The notes beneath the pieces were generated by a model, which did not search any database, had not been told where the DNA came from, and worked only from the letters and a program-made list of their open reading frames with translations. 64,000 nucleotides of DNA from Rhizobium sp. BT03. GTDB lineage: Bacteria > Pseudomonadota > Alphaproteobacteria > Rhizobiales > Rhizobiaceae. Of the stretch, positions 48,748 to 58,017 are shown one piece after another. The stretch lies in contig NZ_CP125645.1 of the NCBI RefSeq assembly GCF_030053155.1, positions 229,101 to 293,100 of the forward strand, given 5' to 3'. The translations under genes were made by a program, and so were the position numbers. How positions within the stretch are numbered: the first letter of the stretch is position 1; each line of letters begins with the position of its first letter.

Positions 48748-49716
48748 TTATGCCGCGGCTTTATACGTCTGCACGGCGCCGGGCAGCTTGCTCCATTCGG
48801 CGTACCAGGTGTCAAACAGCTTCAGCTGGGCTTCGACATAGCCGCGCTGGCTTTCGGAAAGCACGTCCGTCTCGTTGAAGTGCAGCGTGTATTCCGGATC
48901 ACCCTTCAGCACCATCATATGCTTGAAGTAGAGAACGAGATCCGGGCCTTCATCGAAAGAGGAGAGCACGGCAAGCGCCGATTCCAGTTCCAGCGCACGC
49001 TGGCGGGCATCCGGATCGCCGGCGGCCGCAGCCTGGGCGAGGTTGCACACGTGGATGACTTCCTTCGGCAGCACGCAGCCGATGCCGGTGATCGCGCCGA
49101 CAGCACCGCAGTTGACGAAGCCGTGGAAGACGCAGGTGTCGACGCCGATCATCAGCGAGACGTCATCGTCGCGGCTGGTGATGTTTTCGGCCGCATAGCG
49201 CATGTCGGCCGCACCGCCGAATTCCTTGAAGCCGACGAGGTTCTTGTGCTCCTCACGCAGCGCGAAGAACAGCTCGGCGCGGGTAGAAAAGCCGTAATAG
49301 GGGCTGTTGTAGATAACGGCCGGCAGGTTCGGGGCAGCCGAAAGGATGGCTTTGAAGTGGTTCTTCTGGGCGGCGACGACCGTGCCGCGCGACAGGACAC
49401 GCGGGATCACCATAAGGCCCTGGGCACCGACTTTCTGGGCGTGCGCGGCGTGCGCGACAGCCGAGGCGCTGTTGACGGCGCCGGTGCCGACGATGACCGG
49501 AATACCGGCCTTCACCAGGCGCTCCACGCCCTGCATGCGCTGCTCATCCGTCAACAGCGGCCAGTCCCCCATGGAGCCGCAATAGACGACGGCGGACATG
49601 CCCTTTTCGATCAGTTCCTTGCCCTTGCGCACCAGTGCGTCGAAGTCTGGCGTACGGTCGTCCTTGCAGGGCGTCATCAGGGCGGGAATGACGCCAGAAA
49701 AAATTGTGGCCTTCAT
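48748..49716 (-). CDS. DapA-family lyase/deaminase, probably 1-pyrroline-4-hydroxy-2-carboxylate deaminase
   Basis: The protein, about 322 aa, is a DHDPS/NAL TIM barrel with VYCGSMGDWPLLT, the conserved Tyr in VIYNSPYYGF and the Schiff-base Lys in LVGFKEFGG. The GSMGDWPLL variant and overall sequence match my memory of the rhizobial hydroxyproline enzyme HypD rather than true dihydrodipicolinate synthase. The ATG at 49716 follows GAAGGAAA. The GntR gene lies divergently and both promoters carry a shared TTTGTCGACA motif, suggesting GntR control with a proline-like inducer. A related aldolase of other keto acids remains possible. Confidence 0.75.
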   Translation of the reverse strand: MKATIFSGVIPALMTPCKDDRTPDFDALVRKGKELIEKGMSAVVYCGSMGDWPLLTDEQRMQGVERLVKAGIPVIVGTGAVNSASAVAHAAHAQKVGAQGLMVIPRVLSRGTVVAAQKNHFKAILSAAPNLPAVIYNSPYYGFSTRAELFFALREEHKNLVGFKEFGGAADMRYAAENITSRDDDVSLMIGVDTCVFHGFVNCGAVGAITGIGCVLPKEVIHVCNLAQAAAAGDPDARQRALELESALAVLSSFDEGPDLVLYFKHMMVLKGDPEYTLHFNETDVLSESQRGYVEAQLKLFDTWYAEWSKLPGAVQTYKAAA

Positions 49717-49800
49717 GTCGATTTCCTTCAGCGCTAGGGGAGGCTCGATCGGCAAAGGTCGCCGACCTGTTCGAGGATGGAGATAACATCCTGTGTTCTA

Positions 49801-49820
49801 TTTGTCGACAAGAAAAATAC
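49801..49820. promoter_or_regulatory. GntR operator candidate near the deaminase gene
   Basis: TTTGTCGACA followed by A-rich AAATAC, matching the site at 50544-50563 at nearly every position. It contains the palindrome TTGTCGACAA and lies between the deaminase start (49716) and the GntR stop (49829). Confidence 0.65.
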
Positions 49821-49828
49821 AAGACCTG

Positions 49829-50533
49829 TTATAGCGCTATGTCGAGCTTGCCGGTGCGGCTGAAAAGCTTCTGCACCTGGGCGACGATCTGCTCGGCGTG
49901 AACCTTGCCCAGACGATCGGCAGCCTCGAGATCCCGTGCCTCGATCGCGGCAATGATCTCGGCATGTTCATCGACGAACTGCTGGGGAAAATGTTCGTCG
50001 TAGGACTGATAATAAAGCCGGAGAATGCGCCGGCCTTCATCGAGCAGCCGGCGAAAAAGCCCGGTGAAATAGGGGTTGCGCCCGGCCTCGGCGATGGCGG
50101 CATGGAAGGCGGCGTTGGTCGCGATCATCGCCAGCGTGTCGCGCGCTTCGATCGCCGCCGAATAGTCCTCGTGGAAACGACGGATAGAGGGCAGGTCCTC
50201 CAGGCGGTGGTTCTGCGCCGCCAGCCGGGTCGTTACCCGATACATAAGAACAAGGGCGTCGAAGAAGGTGGCGAGATTGAGAAAATCGATGTTCGACACC
50301 ATGGTCGAGCGGTTCGGCAGCGTTTCGATCAGCCCGTCACCCGCCAGGCGCACCAGCGCTTCGCGGATCGGTGTCCGCGACATGTTGAACCGCTCCGCCA
50401 ACTGTACTTCGTCGATCGGGCTGCCGGGGGCAAGCTTCAGGTCAAGTATCTCATCGCGCAGCAGGTCGTAGACCAGTTTCACGCCGGAGCCGCGTTTGCG
50501 TTCGGGAAGCGAACCGGGGTCGATGTCGGGCAT
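49829..50533 (-). CDS. GntR-family (FCD/FadR-type) transcriptional regulator
   Basis: The protein, about 234 aa, has an N-terminal winged helix (RFNMSRTPIREALVRLAGDGL) and a C-terminal helical FCD ligand domain with AAFHAAIAEAGRNPYF and DEHAEIIAAIEARD His/Asp metal-ligand positions. The ATG at 50533 has a perfect AAGGAG site, itself overlapped by a TTTGTCGACA motif that recurs upstream of the deaminase gene, indicating autoregulation and control of that gene. HypR of S. meliloti, a GntR repressor of hydroxyproline genes, is a good analogue. Confidence 0.88.
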   Translation of the reverse strand: MPDIDPGSLPERKRGSGVKLVYDLLRDEILDLKLAPGSPIDEVQLAERFNMSRTPIREALVRLAGDGLIETLPNRSTMVSNIDFLNLATFFDALVLMYRVTTRLAAQNHRLEDLPSIRRFHEDYSAAIEARDTLAMIATNAAFHAAIAEAGRNPYFTGLFRRLLDEGRRILRLYYQSYDEHFPQQFVDEHAEIIAAIEARDLEAADRLGKVHAEQIVAQVQKLFSRTGKLDIAL

Positions 50534-50543
50534 AAAAACTCCT

Positions 50544-50563
50544 TTTGTCGACAGGACAAATAC
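50544..50563. promoter_or_regulatory. GntR operator candidate at the regulator's own start
   Basis: TTTGTCGACA followed by GGACAAATAC, the second copy of the motif at 49801-49820. It adjoins the AAGGAG ribosome binding site of the GntR gene, so binding would block its expression. Confidence 0.65.
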
Positions 50564-50676
50564 GACGAGTTTCAAGCTGGATCAAACCTTCAAGTTCGGT
50601 TCTGCGGGGAGATAGTCAGGAGAGCGATCCTCGATAAGTATGCTATGTGCTTGAGTTGATATGATATAACATAACG

Positions 50677-52306
50677 TGTGGCGGTCAGGTTGAAATGTCC
50701 GCGGTTGCGCAAAGTAGAAATGTCACTGGCGGCAGCCGCACGGCAGGCCGACCAGCCCCGATCTGAGCGGCTGGTCCGGGTTGCAAGATCAGATCGGGGC
50801 GGGTTTGTGGCACCATCGGCTTTAGCTTTAAGACGATGCGATCGACGCCTCACTCGGCAGCATCGCGCTTTGCCAGCGCAGCTTTATGGCGTTCGATGAC
50901 GGCCGGATCGTTCGTAAAATCCTTCCGTCGCCCCGGACCGTGAGCACGTCGCACATAGCCGTTCTTCTCGCTGTTGGTCATCACCACCGGCTTCGACGGC
51001 TGCTCCTGACGCTCCTTGATATAAGTCAGAACGTCGCCGAGCCGTTTGTTCTCGGTGATCGCCGCATGCGTCACCCGCTGGTCCTTGTCGAAGGTTTTGT
51101 AGGGCAGGGAATGTCCCTTCCATCGTACATCGAGGCGGCCATCGGCATAGGCATAGGTCTCGACATAGCGGCCGGCCAATCCGCGCGTCACGTCGCTCTC
51201 CTCCAGCATGATCCGCTTACGCTCGAACGAAAACGTCAGCTGCGACCCGACATAGCGCTGCTCGCGTTTGCACAGGATCTCCTTCAACCGATCCGGTGCA
51301 AGATTTACCGGCCGGTGCAGGTCATCGGATCGGGCAGGGACAATCGCAAACCGCCCATTGTAGTCCACCATGAAGCCCGGCAGAAACGCATTGCCTGCCT
51401 CCATGGTGTCGATGCCTGCCAGTCGCAATTCCTTGACCAGACGATCCTGCAGCGTCCGGTTCATCCGCTCGACACGGCCTTTGGCCTGGCTGGAGTTTGC
51501 ACAGAGAATCTCGATATTTAGCTCCGAGAGTGCCCGTCCGAACTGGGTCATGCCCTGACCACCCTTGGCCTCCTTCTTCGTCACCCGGAAGACCGAGTGC
51601 TTGTCGGAATAAAAGGCGATCGGCGCCCCGTGCTGCTTCAGATAAAGCTCAAGTGCGTCGAAATAGCTGAAGGCGCTTTCCGAGCGCACGAACCGCAACT
51701 GCATCAACCGGCCCGTCGCATCGTCGACAAACACCAGGAGCGAGCACGGATCTCCACGATCCTCGAACCAGCGATGCTCGGACCCGTCGATCTGCACCAG
51801 CTCGCCATAGGCTTCGCGCCGCAAGCGCGGCTGATGAAACGTCCGCCGCTGCTTGCGTGACAGCCACAATCCGGCCTGCGTCATCCAGCCGCGCAACGTC
51901 TCGCGCGACACACGCAATCCATCGCGCTCGGCAAGCTTCTCGGCCGCCAGCGTCGGACCGAAATCCGCATAACGTTCACGAACCAGCGTCACCGCATAAT
52001 CGCGAACACCATCGCTGATCCGGTTGTTCGACGGCCGGCCGATCGCCTTGTGGCGGATCGATGCCGCACCGGTCGTTCTGATGCGATCCAACAGCCGCCG
52101 CACCTGGCGCTCGCTGAGAGCAAGCACATGTGACGCCGACACCATCGTCATCCGCCCGTCGGCAACCTTCGACAAAACCTCGATCCGCTGCAGGTCACGC
52201 TCGCTCATCGCAATCAGTCCCATCCGCTTGTCTCCCGCGCCATCAAACGCGGGGAGAGTGACATTCCAACTTTGCAGAAACAGGACACTTCAACTTTGCG
52301 GCTACA
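50677..52306. mobile_element. IS1202/ISNCY-type insertion sequence
   Basis: An element of about 1630 bp with imperfect terminal inverted repeats. From the left end 50677 and the right end 52306 both ends read TGT-GC-G...GTTGAA-TGTCC, then a second conserved block GCAAAG...AATGTCACT. One transposase gene fills it. No clear target-site duplication was seen, so a flank may have been rearranged or the exact end is off by some bases. Confidence 0.75.
50850..52223 (-). CDS. ISNCY/IS1202-family transposase (DDE integrase)
   Basis: The 457-aa protein has an N-terminal helix-turn-helix (ASHVLALSERQVRRLLDRIR) and an rve-type catalytic core with Asp in LVQIDGSEHRWF, Asp in LVFVDDATGRL and Glu in KGRVERMNRTLQDRL. 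The C-terminal part is basic. The ATG at 52223 follows GGGAGA. Terminal repeats flank it at 50677 and 52306. It appears intact, so the element may still move. No passenger gene is present. Confidence 0.88.
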   Translation of the reverse strand: MGLIAMSERDLQRIEVLSKVADGRMTMVSASHVLALSERQVRRLLDRIRTTGAASIRHKAIGRPSNNRISDGVRDYAVTLVRERYADFGPTLAAEKLAERDGLRVSRETLRGWMTQAGLWLSRKQRRTFHQPRLRREAYGELVQIDGSEHRWFEDRGDPCSLLVFVDDATGRLMQLRFVRSESAFSYFDALELYLKQHGAPIAFYSDKHSVFRVTKKEAKGGQGMTQFGRALSELNIEILCANSSQAKGRVERMNRTLQDRLVKELRLAGIDTMEAGNAFLPGFMVDYNGRFAIVPARSDDLHRPVNLAPDRLKEILCKREQRYVGSQLTFSFERKRIMLEESDVTRGLAGRYVETYAYADGRLDVRWKGHSLPYKTFDKDQRVTHAAITENKRLGDVLTYIKERQEQPSKPVVMTNSEKNGYVRRAHGPGRRKDFTNDPAVIERHKAALAKRDAAE

Positions 52307-52575
52307 ACACCAAATAGCATAATGCATGTTATGGAACAAGAGCTTTGCTTACCGCGCCTCCTGATGCGCTTGCTCGAGGCGATCGAAAACGGCAGGCGGC
52401 CGGCGCTGGTCGAGCAACATTGATTGTGGATGGGCTGGTTTGCCGGGCTCATTTCGCTCGCGCCCCTTGGATGCGTGCGCCATATTCTGATGTTTACCGC
52501 CAGGTGACAGCGACCGCGCGGTTATCTGGCCGACGACACCCGCTCATCATCCTATCGCAACGCGATTCTGCATTC
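52307..52575. other. Intergenic region between the IS and the nuclease pair
   Basis: No recognised gene is present. A 30-codon ORF (ATG 52331 to TGA 52423, MEQELCLPRLLMRLLEAIEN...) has some coding bias and might be a fragment of a gene interrupted by the IS, but it has no strong support. The promoter for the following operon should lie here. Confidence 0.35.
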
Positions 52576-53844
52576 ATGGCTTATCGTTTCGTCCACACCG
52601 CCGATCTCCATCTCGATTCTCCCCTGCGGTCGCTGGCGCTTCGCAACGCCGAGCTGGCCGATCTCGTGAGCGACGCCAGCCGGCAGGCGCTGGTGGCGAT
52701 CGTCGATCTGTGCCTTGAGGAACAGGTCGATGCGCTGGTCATCGCCGGCGATCTCTATGACGGCGAGCAGACGTCGATGAAGACGGCGCGCTTCCTGGCA
52801 AGCCAGCTGGAACGGTTGCACCGGGCGAGGATTTGCGTCTTCAAGATCCGCGGCAATCACGATGCGATGTCGAAGATCGCCAGGGAGCTGGTGATGCCCG
52901 ATACGGTGAAGATCTTCGGCGGGCATGCCGAGATCGTGGAGGCGACGAAAGGCAGCCTGTCGGTTGCGATCCACGGCATGAGCTTCGCCAAGCCGCATGC
53001 GCCGGACCCGCTGCTGCCGAAATTCAAGCCGCCGGTGGCGGGTGCGGTCAATATCGGCATCATGCATACGAGCCTTGCCGGATCTGCCGGACATGACGTC
53101 TATGCGCCCTGCAACGTGCTCGACCTTCATGCCTCGGGATTCGACTATTGGGCGCTCGGCCATCTCCACCAGCGCAGCCATCATCCGGGTGCTGCTACGG
53201 TCATCATGCCGGGCATGCCGCAGGGCCGCGACATCAACGAGTCGGGCGTCAAGACCGTGTCGCTGGTGACCGTGGCGGACGACCGGACCGTGACGGTCGA
53301 GGAGCGGCGCACCAGCATCGCGCAGTTCGAGCGCGTCGATGTCGACCTTACAGGGGTCGATGATTGGCGTGATGCGGCTATGGCGGTCGAAGCGGCACTG
53401 ACGGCGCAGCGCGAGCGCACGGTCTCGCCGCATCTCGTCGCCCGCCTCAAGCTTTCCGGCCGCACGCCGCTCTCCTGGCAGCTGCGCCGCGATGTCGATG
53501 TCATGCAGGCGGAAGCCGAGCAGCGCGGCGATCTGATCGGCCGGACCTGGATCGAGAAGCTGGAACTCGCCTTCGAAGCGCCCTTGGCCCTCGCAGACGC
53601 TTCTGCTGCCGATCCCGTCGTGGGGCTGGCTGCGCTGATGCGGGACGAAGTCATTGCCCGCAGCGGATTTCGCGACGATATCAGGGAGATGGTTCGGGAC
53701 CTGCTCGCCGACCTGCCGGCCGAGAGCCGGGCATTCGCCGGGCATGACGAGGCGGGCTTCGAACGCTTCATCGACAACCTCCTCGCCAACGGCGCCGAGG
53801 ACATCGCCGCCCGGATGAAGGCCGCGGAGCGGGGAGAAAGCTGA
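52576..53844 (+). CDS. SbcD/YhaO-like metallophosphoesterase (DNA repair exonuclease subunit)
   Basis: The protein, about 422 aa, has the calcineurin-like motifs in order: VHTADLHLDSPL, VIAGDLYDG, IRGNHD, MHTSL and GHLHQR, all with metal ligands. It starts at ATG 52576, where the first motif begins; the longer in-frame opening adds an unrelated N-terminus. It is coupled by TGATG to a large SMC-like ATPase, the arrangement of SbcCD/YhaO-YhaN. This pair probably processes DNA ends or hairpins. The ribosome binding site is weak. Confidence 0.85.
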   Translation: MAYRFVHTADLHLDSPLRSLALRNAELADLVSDASRQALVAIVDLCLEEQVDALVIAGDLYDGEQTSMKTARFLASQLERLHRARICVFKIRGNHDAMSKIARELVMPDTVKIFGGHAEIVEATKGSLSVAIHGMSFAKPHAPDPLLPKFKPPVAGAVNIGIMHTSLAGSAGHDVYAPCNVLDLHASGFDYWALGHLHQRSHHPGAATVIMPGMPQGRDINESGVKTVSLVTVADDRTVTVEERRTSIAQFERVDVDLTGVDDWRDAAMAVEAALTAQRERTVSPHLVARLKLSGRTPLSWQLRRDVDVMQAEAEQRGDLIGRTWIEKLELAFEAPLALADASAADPVVGLAALMRDEVIARSGFRDDIREMVRDLLADLPAESRAFAGHDEAGFERFIDNLLANGAEDIAARMKAAERGES

Positions 53845-56800
53845 TGCGCCTGCGCCGCCTCGACCTCACCCGCTATGGCAAGTTCACCGACCACTCGATC
53901 GATTTCGGCGCGGCCCGTCAGGGTTCGCCCGATTTGCACATCGTCTACGGCCTCAACGAAGCGGGCAAGTCGACCACCTTTGCCGCCTATCTCGATCTGC
54001 TTTACGGCATAGGAGAGCGCAGCACCTATAATTTCCTGCATCCCTACAATACGATGAAGGTTGGCGCGCGGCTGGAATTCGACGATGCGGAATATGAGCT
54101 GACGCGGCTCAAGCTGCGGACCGGCAGCCTCGTCGACGATCGGGGGCAGGCTGTGAACGAGGCGCTCCTGACAGGCGCGCTCGGCGGGATCGGCCGCGAG
54201 GCCTATCGCACCATGTTCTCGCTCGACGACCAGTCGCTCAAGGAAGGCGGCAACGCCATCATACAAAGCAAGGGCGAGCTCGGCGAGTTGCTGTTCTCGG
54301 CAAGCTCGGGCCTCGCCGGTCTCAGCCGTTCGCTGGTAACGGCCGCCGACGAAGCCAATGGGATCTACAAGAAGCGGTCGTCGAGCACCAAGCTTGCGGA
54401 ACTCAAACGCGCGCTCGAAACGCTGAAGGCCGAGCGCAATGCCATCGACACGCTTGCCTCCACCTATTCGGCCCTGAAATCGACCCACGAGCAGGCCGAA
54501 GCCGCCTATGCCGCGACGACGCGGGAACTGGCCGAGGCCAAGACCCGGCACCAGGAGCTCACCCGCCTTCTCGGCGCCCTGCCCGCGGCGCTGGAACTCC
54601 GGCGGCTGGACGCCGATGCGGCCGGCATGGGCGATCTGCCGCGGCCGCCGTCCGAATGGTTCGCGCTGCTGCCGCAGCTTTTCCGCGACGAGACGCGGCT
54701 GCAGGCGCTTGTCGAAACCGCCGACCGCACGCTGCGCCAGCTTGCCGACGAGATCGAGGCGATCGCGATAGACGACAAGGCGCTGGCGATTGCCGCGCAT
54801 ATGGACATGCTGGACCAGGGCCGGGCGCGTTATCTCGCGGCTGAGAGCGACCTGCCGAAACGCCGGCTGGCGCTGGCCGAACAGGAAGGCGTGCTGGTGC
54901 GGCTGCTCGCCGATCTCGAGCAGCCGGGCCATGCGACGCCCGAGGCGCTGCTATTGCCCGCTTCGCTGATCGGCATGATCCGCGATCTCATCGAACGGCG
55001 CTCCGGCGTTGAGGCCAAACTGGCTGCCGCGGGCCGCGAGCTGGTGCGGGCGCGAGAGAATCTCGAAAGGCTGAGCAAGGAAGATAGCTCGCAAAACGGA
55101 GCCGCGGTGCTCGATCCCGCGCGGCTTGGCCGCATCGAGGCCGCCCTCAGCCGCCTGACCGGGTCCGATCTCGCAGTGCGGCTCACCATGGAAGAGCGGA
55201 CACTTGTCCAGGCGAAGCGAATGCAGGCGAACCAGTTCGCCCAACTCGCACCCTGGACCGGCGACGCCGCGGCCCTGCAATTGACGAGCGCGGCGGAGCC
55301 TCGGCAGATCGAGGCCTGGCGTGGCCAGGCGACCGCTATCGACAAGCGGATCGGGGATCATGAGGCGCGGTTGCGCGATCTCGGCACCGAAGAGGCGCTG
55401 ACCAAAGCCCGGATCGCGGCCTTCGTCGCCGGCGGTTCGATAGACGATGCCGAGGCCGCGAGGCTGCGCGATGAACGCGATGCCGCCTGGCAGGCGCATC
55501 TTACCAGTCTGAATGCCGAAACGGCCAGGACATTCGAGGCGCGGATGCGCCAAGACGACATGCTGTCCGCCGGCCGGCTGTCGCGGGCGCAGGAGCTGGC
55601 CGAGCTGCGCCAATTCCGCCATACGGAAGCGGCAACGGCAGCAGCGATCGAACGGCAAAGGGAACTGCTTGCCGAGGCGCGTGCCGAACATGATGCGCTC
55701 GCCGAGCGCATCGGTGGTCTGCTGCCCGGTGCAATCGAATATGACGCCGACGCTGCGGGGCGCATTGCCGCGCTGGAGGCCTGGAGCAGCAAACGAGCCG
55801 CGGCGCTGGCCGCGTGGGACGATCTGCAGCGGGCCGAAGACGCAGTGGACGCGCTTCGCCTCGACCTGGACAAGCATGCCGCGACGCTTGCGGCGAGCCT
55901 TGCGGATGCCGGTCTTGGTGACGCCGACCGTCTGCCGGTCGCCGAGCTGATGCAGGCCGCGAATGATATGCTTGCCGCCGGCAAAGACGAGCGGGCGGCG
56001 CGGCAGGCGCGTGAGAAGGCTGTCGGCGATCTCAGCCATGATCTCAGGGAGCGCGAGCGCGACCAGCAGGAGGCGGAAGCCATAATAGCGGCCTGGGACC
56101 GGGAATGGGCGGAGGCGTTGTCGCGCACCTGGTTTGCCGACAAGGCCGGCTCGATGGCCGCCGTCCGCGCCATGCTGAACGCGCTCGGCACATTGCCCGC
56201 CATCCTGAAGGAACGGGATGACCTGGCAAGCCGCGTTGCCGCGATGGAGCGCGACCAGGAGCAATTCCGCGGGGATATTGCCGGTCTTCTCGCAGATTGC
56301 GGCCTCAGCCGCTCGCCATCCGATACGCTTGCCTCCGCCAACGCGCTGGTGGAACGTCATGAGGCAGCCCGGCATGCAGCTCAGCTTCGTGCAGACCGGC
56401 AGGCGGATCTCGAAAAACAATTGGAGAAGCGACGGGCGCTGGAAGAAGACCTGGCCGTTCACAATGCCCGCAGGAACGAACTGACCGGCTATTTCGGCGC
56501 GGACTCGCTTGCCTCGGTCGAGGCATTCCTGAACCAGGCCCGGGAGCGGGACCGATTGGAGGAGCGGGCCGCCACCCTGCGCGGCCAGATCAGCGAAGCA
56601 TTGCGCGCGACGAGTTTTTCCGATGCCGAACGCCGCCTTGCCGATGTCGACGCCGATGCCGTCGAGCGCGATGCGATGGAGCTTGGCGCCCGGATCGAGG
56701 ATATCACCGAGCGGGCAAAGCTTCTCTATTCCGACGTGTCGCTGGCGCAGCAGAAGCTCGAAGCCGTCGGCGGGGACGACGCGGTGGCCCGGATCGAGGC

Positions 56801-57317
56801 CAAACGCCGAACCATCTTCCTCGAGATCGAGGAACTGGCCGTGCGGCATCTGACGCTGCGTGCCGGCACGCTGGCAGCTGAACAGGCGCTGCATATCTAT
56901 CGCGAGAAACACCGCAGCTCGATGATGAACCGCGCATCGGAGGCGTTTCATCTGATCACCGGCGGCAACTATTCCGGCCTGACGACCCAGCCCGACCACG
57001 ACAGGGAAATACTGATCGGCGTGTCACGGGATGGCGGCTCGAAGCTTGCAGACGCGATGTCGACGGGCACGCAATTCCAGCTCTACCTCGCGCTTCGGCT
57101 AGCGGGCTATGAGGAATTCGCAGCCCTTCGTCCGCCCGTGCCCTTCGTCGCCGACGACATCATGGAGAGCTTCGACAATCCTCGCTCCGAGGAGGTTTTC
57201 CGCCTGCTCGGCGACATGGCAAAGGTCGGACAGGTCATCTACCTCACGCATCACTGGCATCTCTGCGAGATCGCGCGGCACGTTGTGCCTGATATCACCA
57301 TACACCAGCTGCCATAA
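53844..57317 (+). CDS. SbcC/YhaN-like SMC-type ATPase
   Basis: The 1157-aa protein has Walker A GLNEAGKST near residue 37, two long coiled-coil arms with Ala/Arg/Glu-rich helices (~170-520 and ~560-1000), and the C-terminal ABC-like signature MSTGTQFQLYLALRLAG and Walker B PFVADDIMESFD. This layout is that of YhaN-type relatives of SbcC/Rad50. No zinc-hook CxxC is visible at the coiled-coil apex. Together with the upstream nuclease it should form a DNA end-processing complex. The VapC-type toxin gene converges on it 15 bases after its stop. Confidence 0.85.
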   Translation: MRLRRLDLTRYGKFTDHSIDFGAARQGSPDLHIVYGLNEAGKSTTFAAYLDLLYGIGERSTYNFLHPYNTMKVGARLEFDDAEYELTRLKLRTGSLVDDRGQAVNEALLTGALGGIGREAYRTMFSLDDQSLKEGGNAIIQSKGELGELLFSASSGLAGLSRSLVTAADEANGIYKKRSSSTKLAELKRALETLKAERNAIDTLASTYSALKSTHEQAEAAYAATTRELAEAKTRHQELTRLLGALPAALELRRLDADAAGMGDLPRPPSEWFALLPQLFRDETRLQALVETADRTLRQLADEIEAIAIDDKALAIAAHMDMLDQGRARYLAAESDLPKRRLALAEQEGVLVRLLADLEQPGHATPEALLLPASLIGMIRDLIERRSGVEAKLAAAGRELVRARENLERLSKEDSSQNGAAVLDPARLGRIEAALSRLTGSDLAVRLTMEERTLVQAKRMQANQFAQLAPWTGDAAALQLTSAAEPRQIEAWRGQATAIDKRIGDHEARLRDLGTEEALTKARIAAFVAGGSIDDAEAARLRDERDAAWQAHLTSLNAETARTFEARMRQDDMLSAGRLSRAQELAELRQFRHTEAATAAAIERQRELLAEARAEHDALAERIGGLLPGAIEYDADAAGRIAALEAWSSKRAAALAAWDDLQRAEDAVDALRLDLDKHAATLAASLADAGLGDADRLPVAELMQAANDMLAAGKDERAARQAREKAVGDLSHDLRERERDQQEAEAIIAAWDREWAEALSRTWFADKAGSMAAVRAMLNALGTLPAILKERDDLASRVAAMERDQEQFRGDIAGLLADCGLSRSPSDTLASANALVERHEAARHAAQLRADRQADLEKQLEKRRALEEDLAVHNARRNELTGYFGADSLASVEAFLNQARERDRLEERAATLRGQISEALRATSFSDAERRLADVDADAVERDAMELGARIEDITERAKLLYSDVSLAQQKLEAVGGDDAVARIEAKRRTIFLEIEELAVRHLTLRAGTLAAEQALHIYREKHRSSMMNRASEAFHLITGGNYSGLTTQPDHDREILIGVSRDGGSKLADAMSTGTQFQLYLALRLAGYEEFAALRPPVPFVADDIMESFDNPRSEEVFRLLGDMAKVGQVIYLTHHWHLCEIARHVVPDITIHQLP

Positions 57318-57332
57318 CAGGGCGCAAAGACA

Positions 57333-57755
57333 TCAATTTTGCCACGGGTCCAGCACGACAACGCCGGCGCCTTCGAAATCCCGGACATTGCGCGTGACCA
57401 CGGTCAGGCCGAGAACCAGGGCGGTTGCGGCAATCAGCGCATCGGCTTCATTGCGCCGATCCGGAATATGCAGATGCGCGCAGCGTGTGGCGATCGCATC
57501 GTCAATCGACAGGATGCGGCCGGCGAATGCCGGCCGCACCTGATTTTCCAGCCATGCACGCAGACGAGCGCCCTGCGCTGCATCGCGGCGCTGCACGCCG
57601 AGTATTCCCCGTTCCAGTTCCAGGATCGTGATGGCGGAAATGCATAAGCCCGCGGTATCTTGCGCCCCGGCCCATGCGACCACATTGGCATCGGCCTTAC
57701 CGTCTCCGACCTTGCGCAATTCGGAAACAACATTGGTATCCAGCAAATATTTCAA
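57333..57755 (-). CDS. PIN-domain toxin (VapC/FitB type)
   Basis: The 140-aa protein has the PIN acidic residues: LLDTNVVSEL (Asp), ITILELERGI (Glu), RRNEADALIAATA (Asp) and VTRNVRDFEG (Asp). PIN toxins are metal-dependent RNases that usually cut initiator tRNA or rRNA. It overlaps the antitoxin gene by four bases (57752-57755). The closest type by motif spacing is FitB/VapC. It forms a complete second toxin-antitoxin pair in this window. Confidence 0.88.
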   Translation of the reverse strand: MKYLLDTNVVSELRKVGDGKADANVVAWAGAQDTAGLCISAITILELERGILGVQRRDAAQGARLRAWLENQVRPAFAGRILSIDDAIATRCAHLHIPDRRNEADALIAATALVLGLTVVTRNVRDFEGAGVVVLDPWQN

Positions 57756-58006
57756 GATAGATCGACCCCGCGCGGTGCGATCTCAGCACGAGGCGGGTCG
57801 AAGTCGATATCTGACAATCCAGGCATGAAGAGAGCATCGATGAGGCTGCGGCGCTTGCCCGTGAGACGCTCGAATTCGTCATAGGTCATCAACACATGGG
57901 ATGGCTTCCCGCGATCCGTAATGATGACCGGGCCATTTTGCGCCGCCTTTTTCGCCCTGCTCACGTCGTGATTCAGTTCGCGGCTGGAAAGACTTGTCAT
58001 ACCCAT
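57752..58006 (-). CDS. Phd/YefM-family antitoxin
   Basis: The 84-aa protein has the Phd/YefM DNA-binding N-terminus (SSRELNHDVSRAKKAAQNGPVIITDRGKPSHVLMTYDEFERL). The ATG at 58006 follows GGAGATG. The upstream 9-bp inverted repeat ATGTAGGTA/TACCTACAT at 58018-58037 is a good autoregulatory operator. It neutralises the PIN toxin. Confidence 0.85.
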   Translation of the reverse strand: MGMTSLSSRELNHDVSRAKKAAQNGPVIITDRGKPSHVLMTYDEFERLTGKRRSLIDALFMPGLSDIDFDPPRAEIAPRGVDLS

Positions 58007-58017
58007 AGCGCATCTCC

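Noticed and set aside
48748..49716. Housekeeping dihydrodipicolinate synthase (dapA)
   Set aside because: The GSMGDWPLL variant, the linked GntR gene and the neighbouring Ldh_2 reductase fit a catabolic deaminase better.
50640..52340. Target-site duplication around the IS
   Set aside because: ATAACAT-like strings occur on both flanks, but they are inverted and imperfect, not a direct repeat.
54951..56999. Minus-strand ORF of 682 codons opposite the SMC-like ATPase
   Set aside because: Shadow of the coiled-coil gene caused by high GC; no ribosome binding site or motif.
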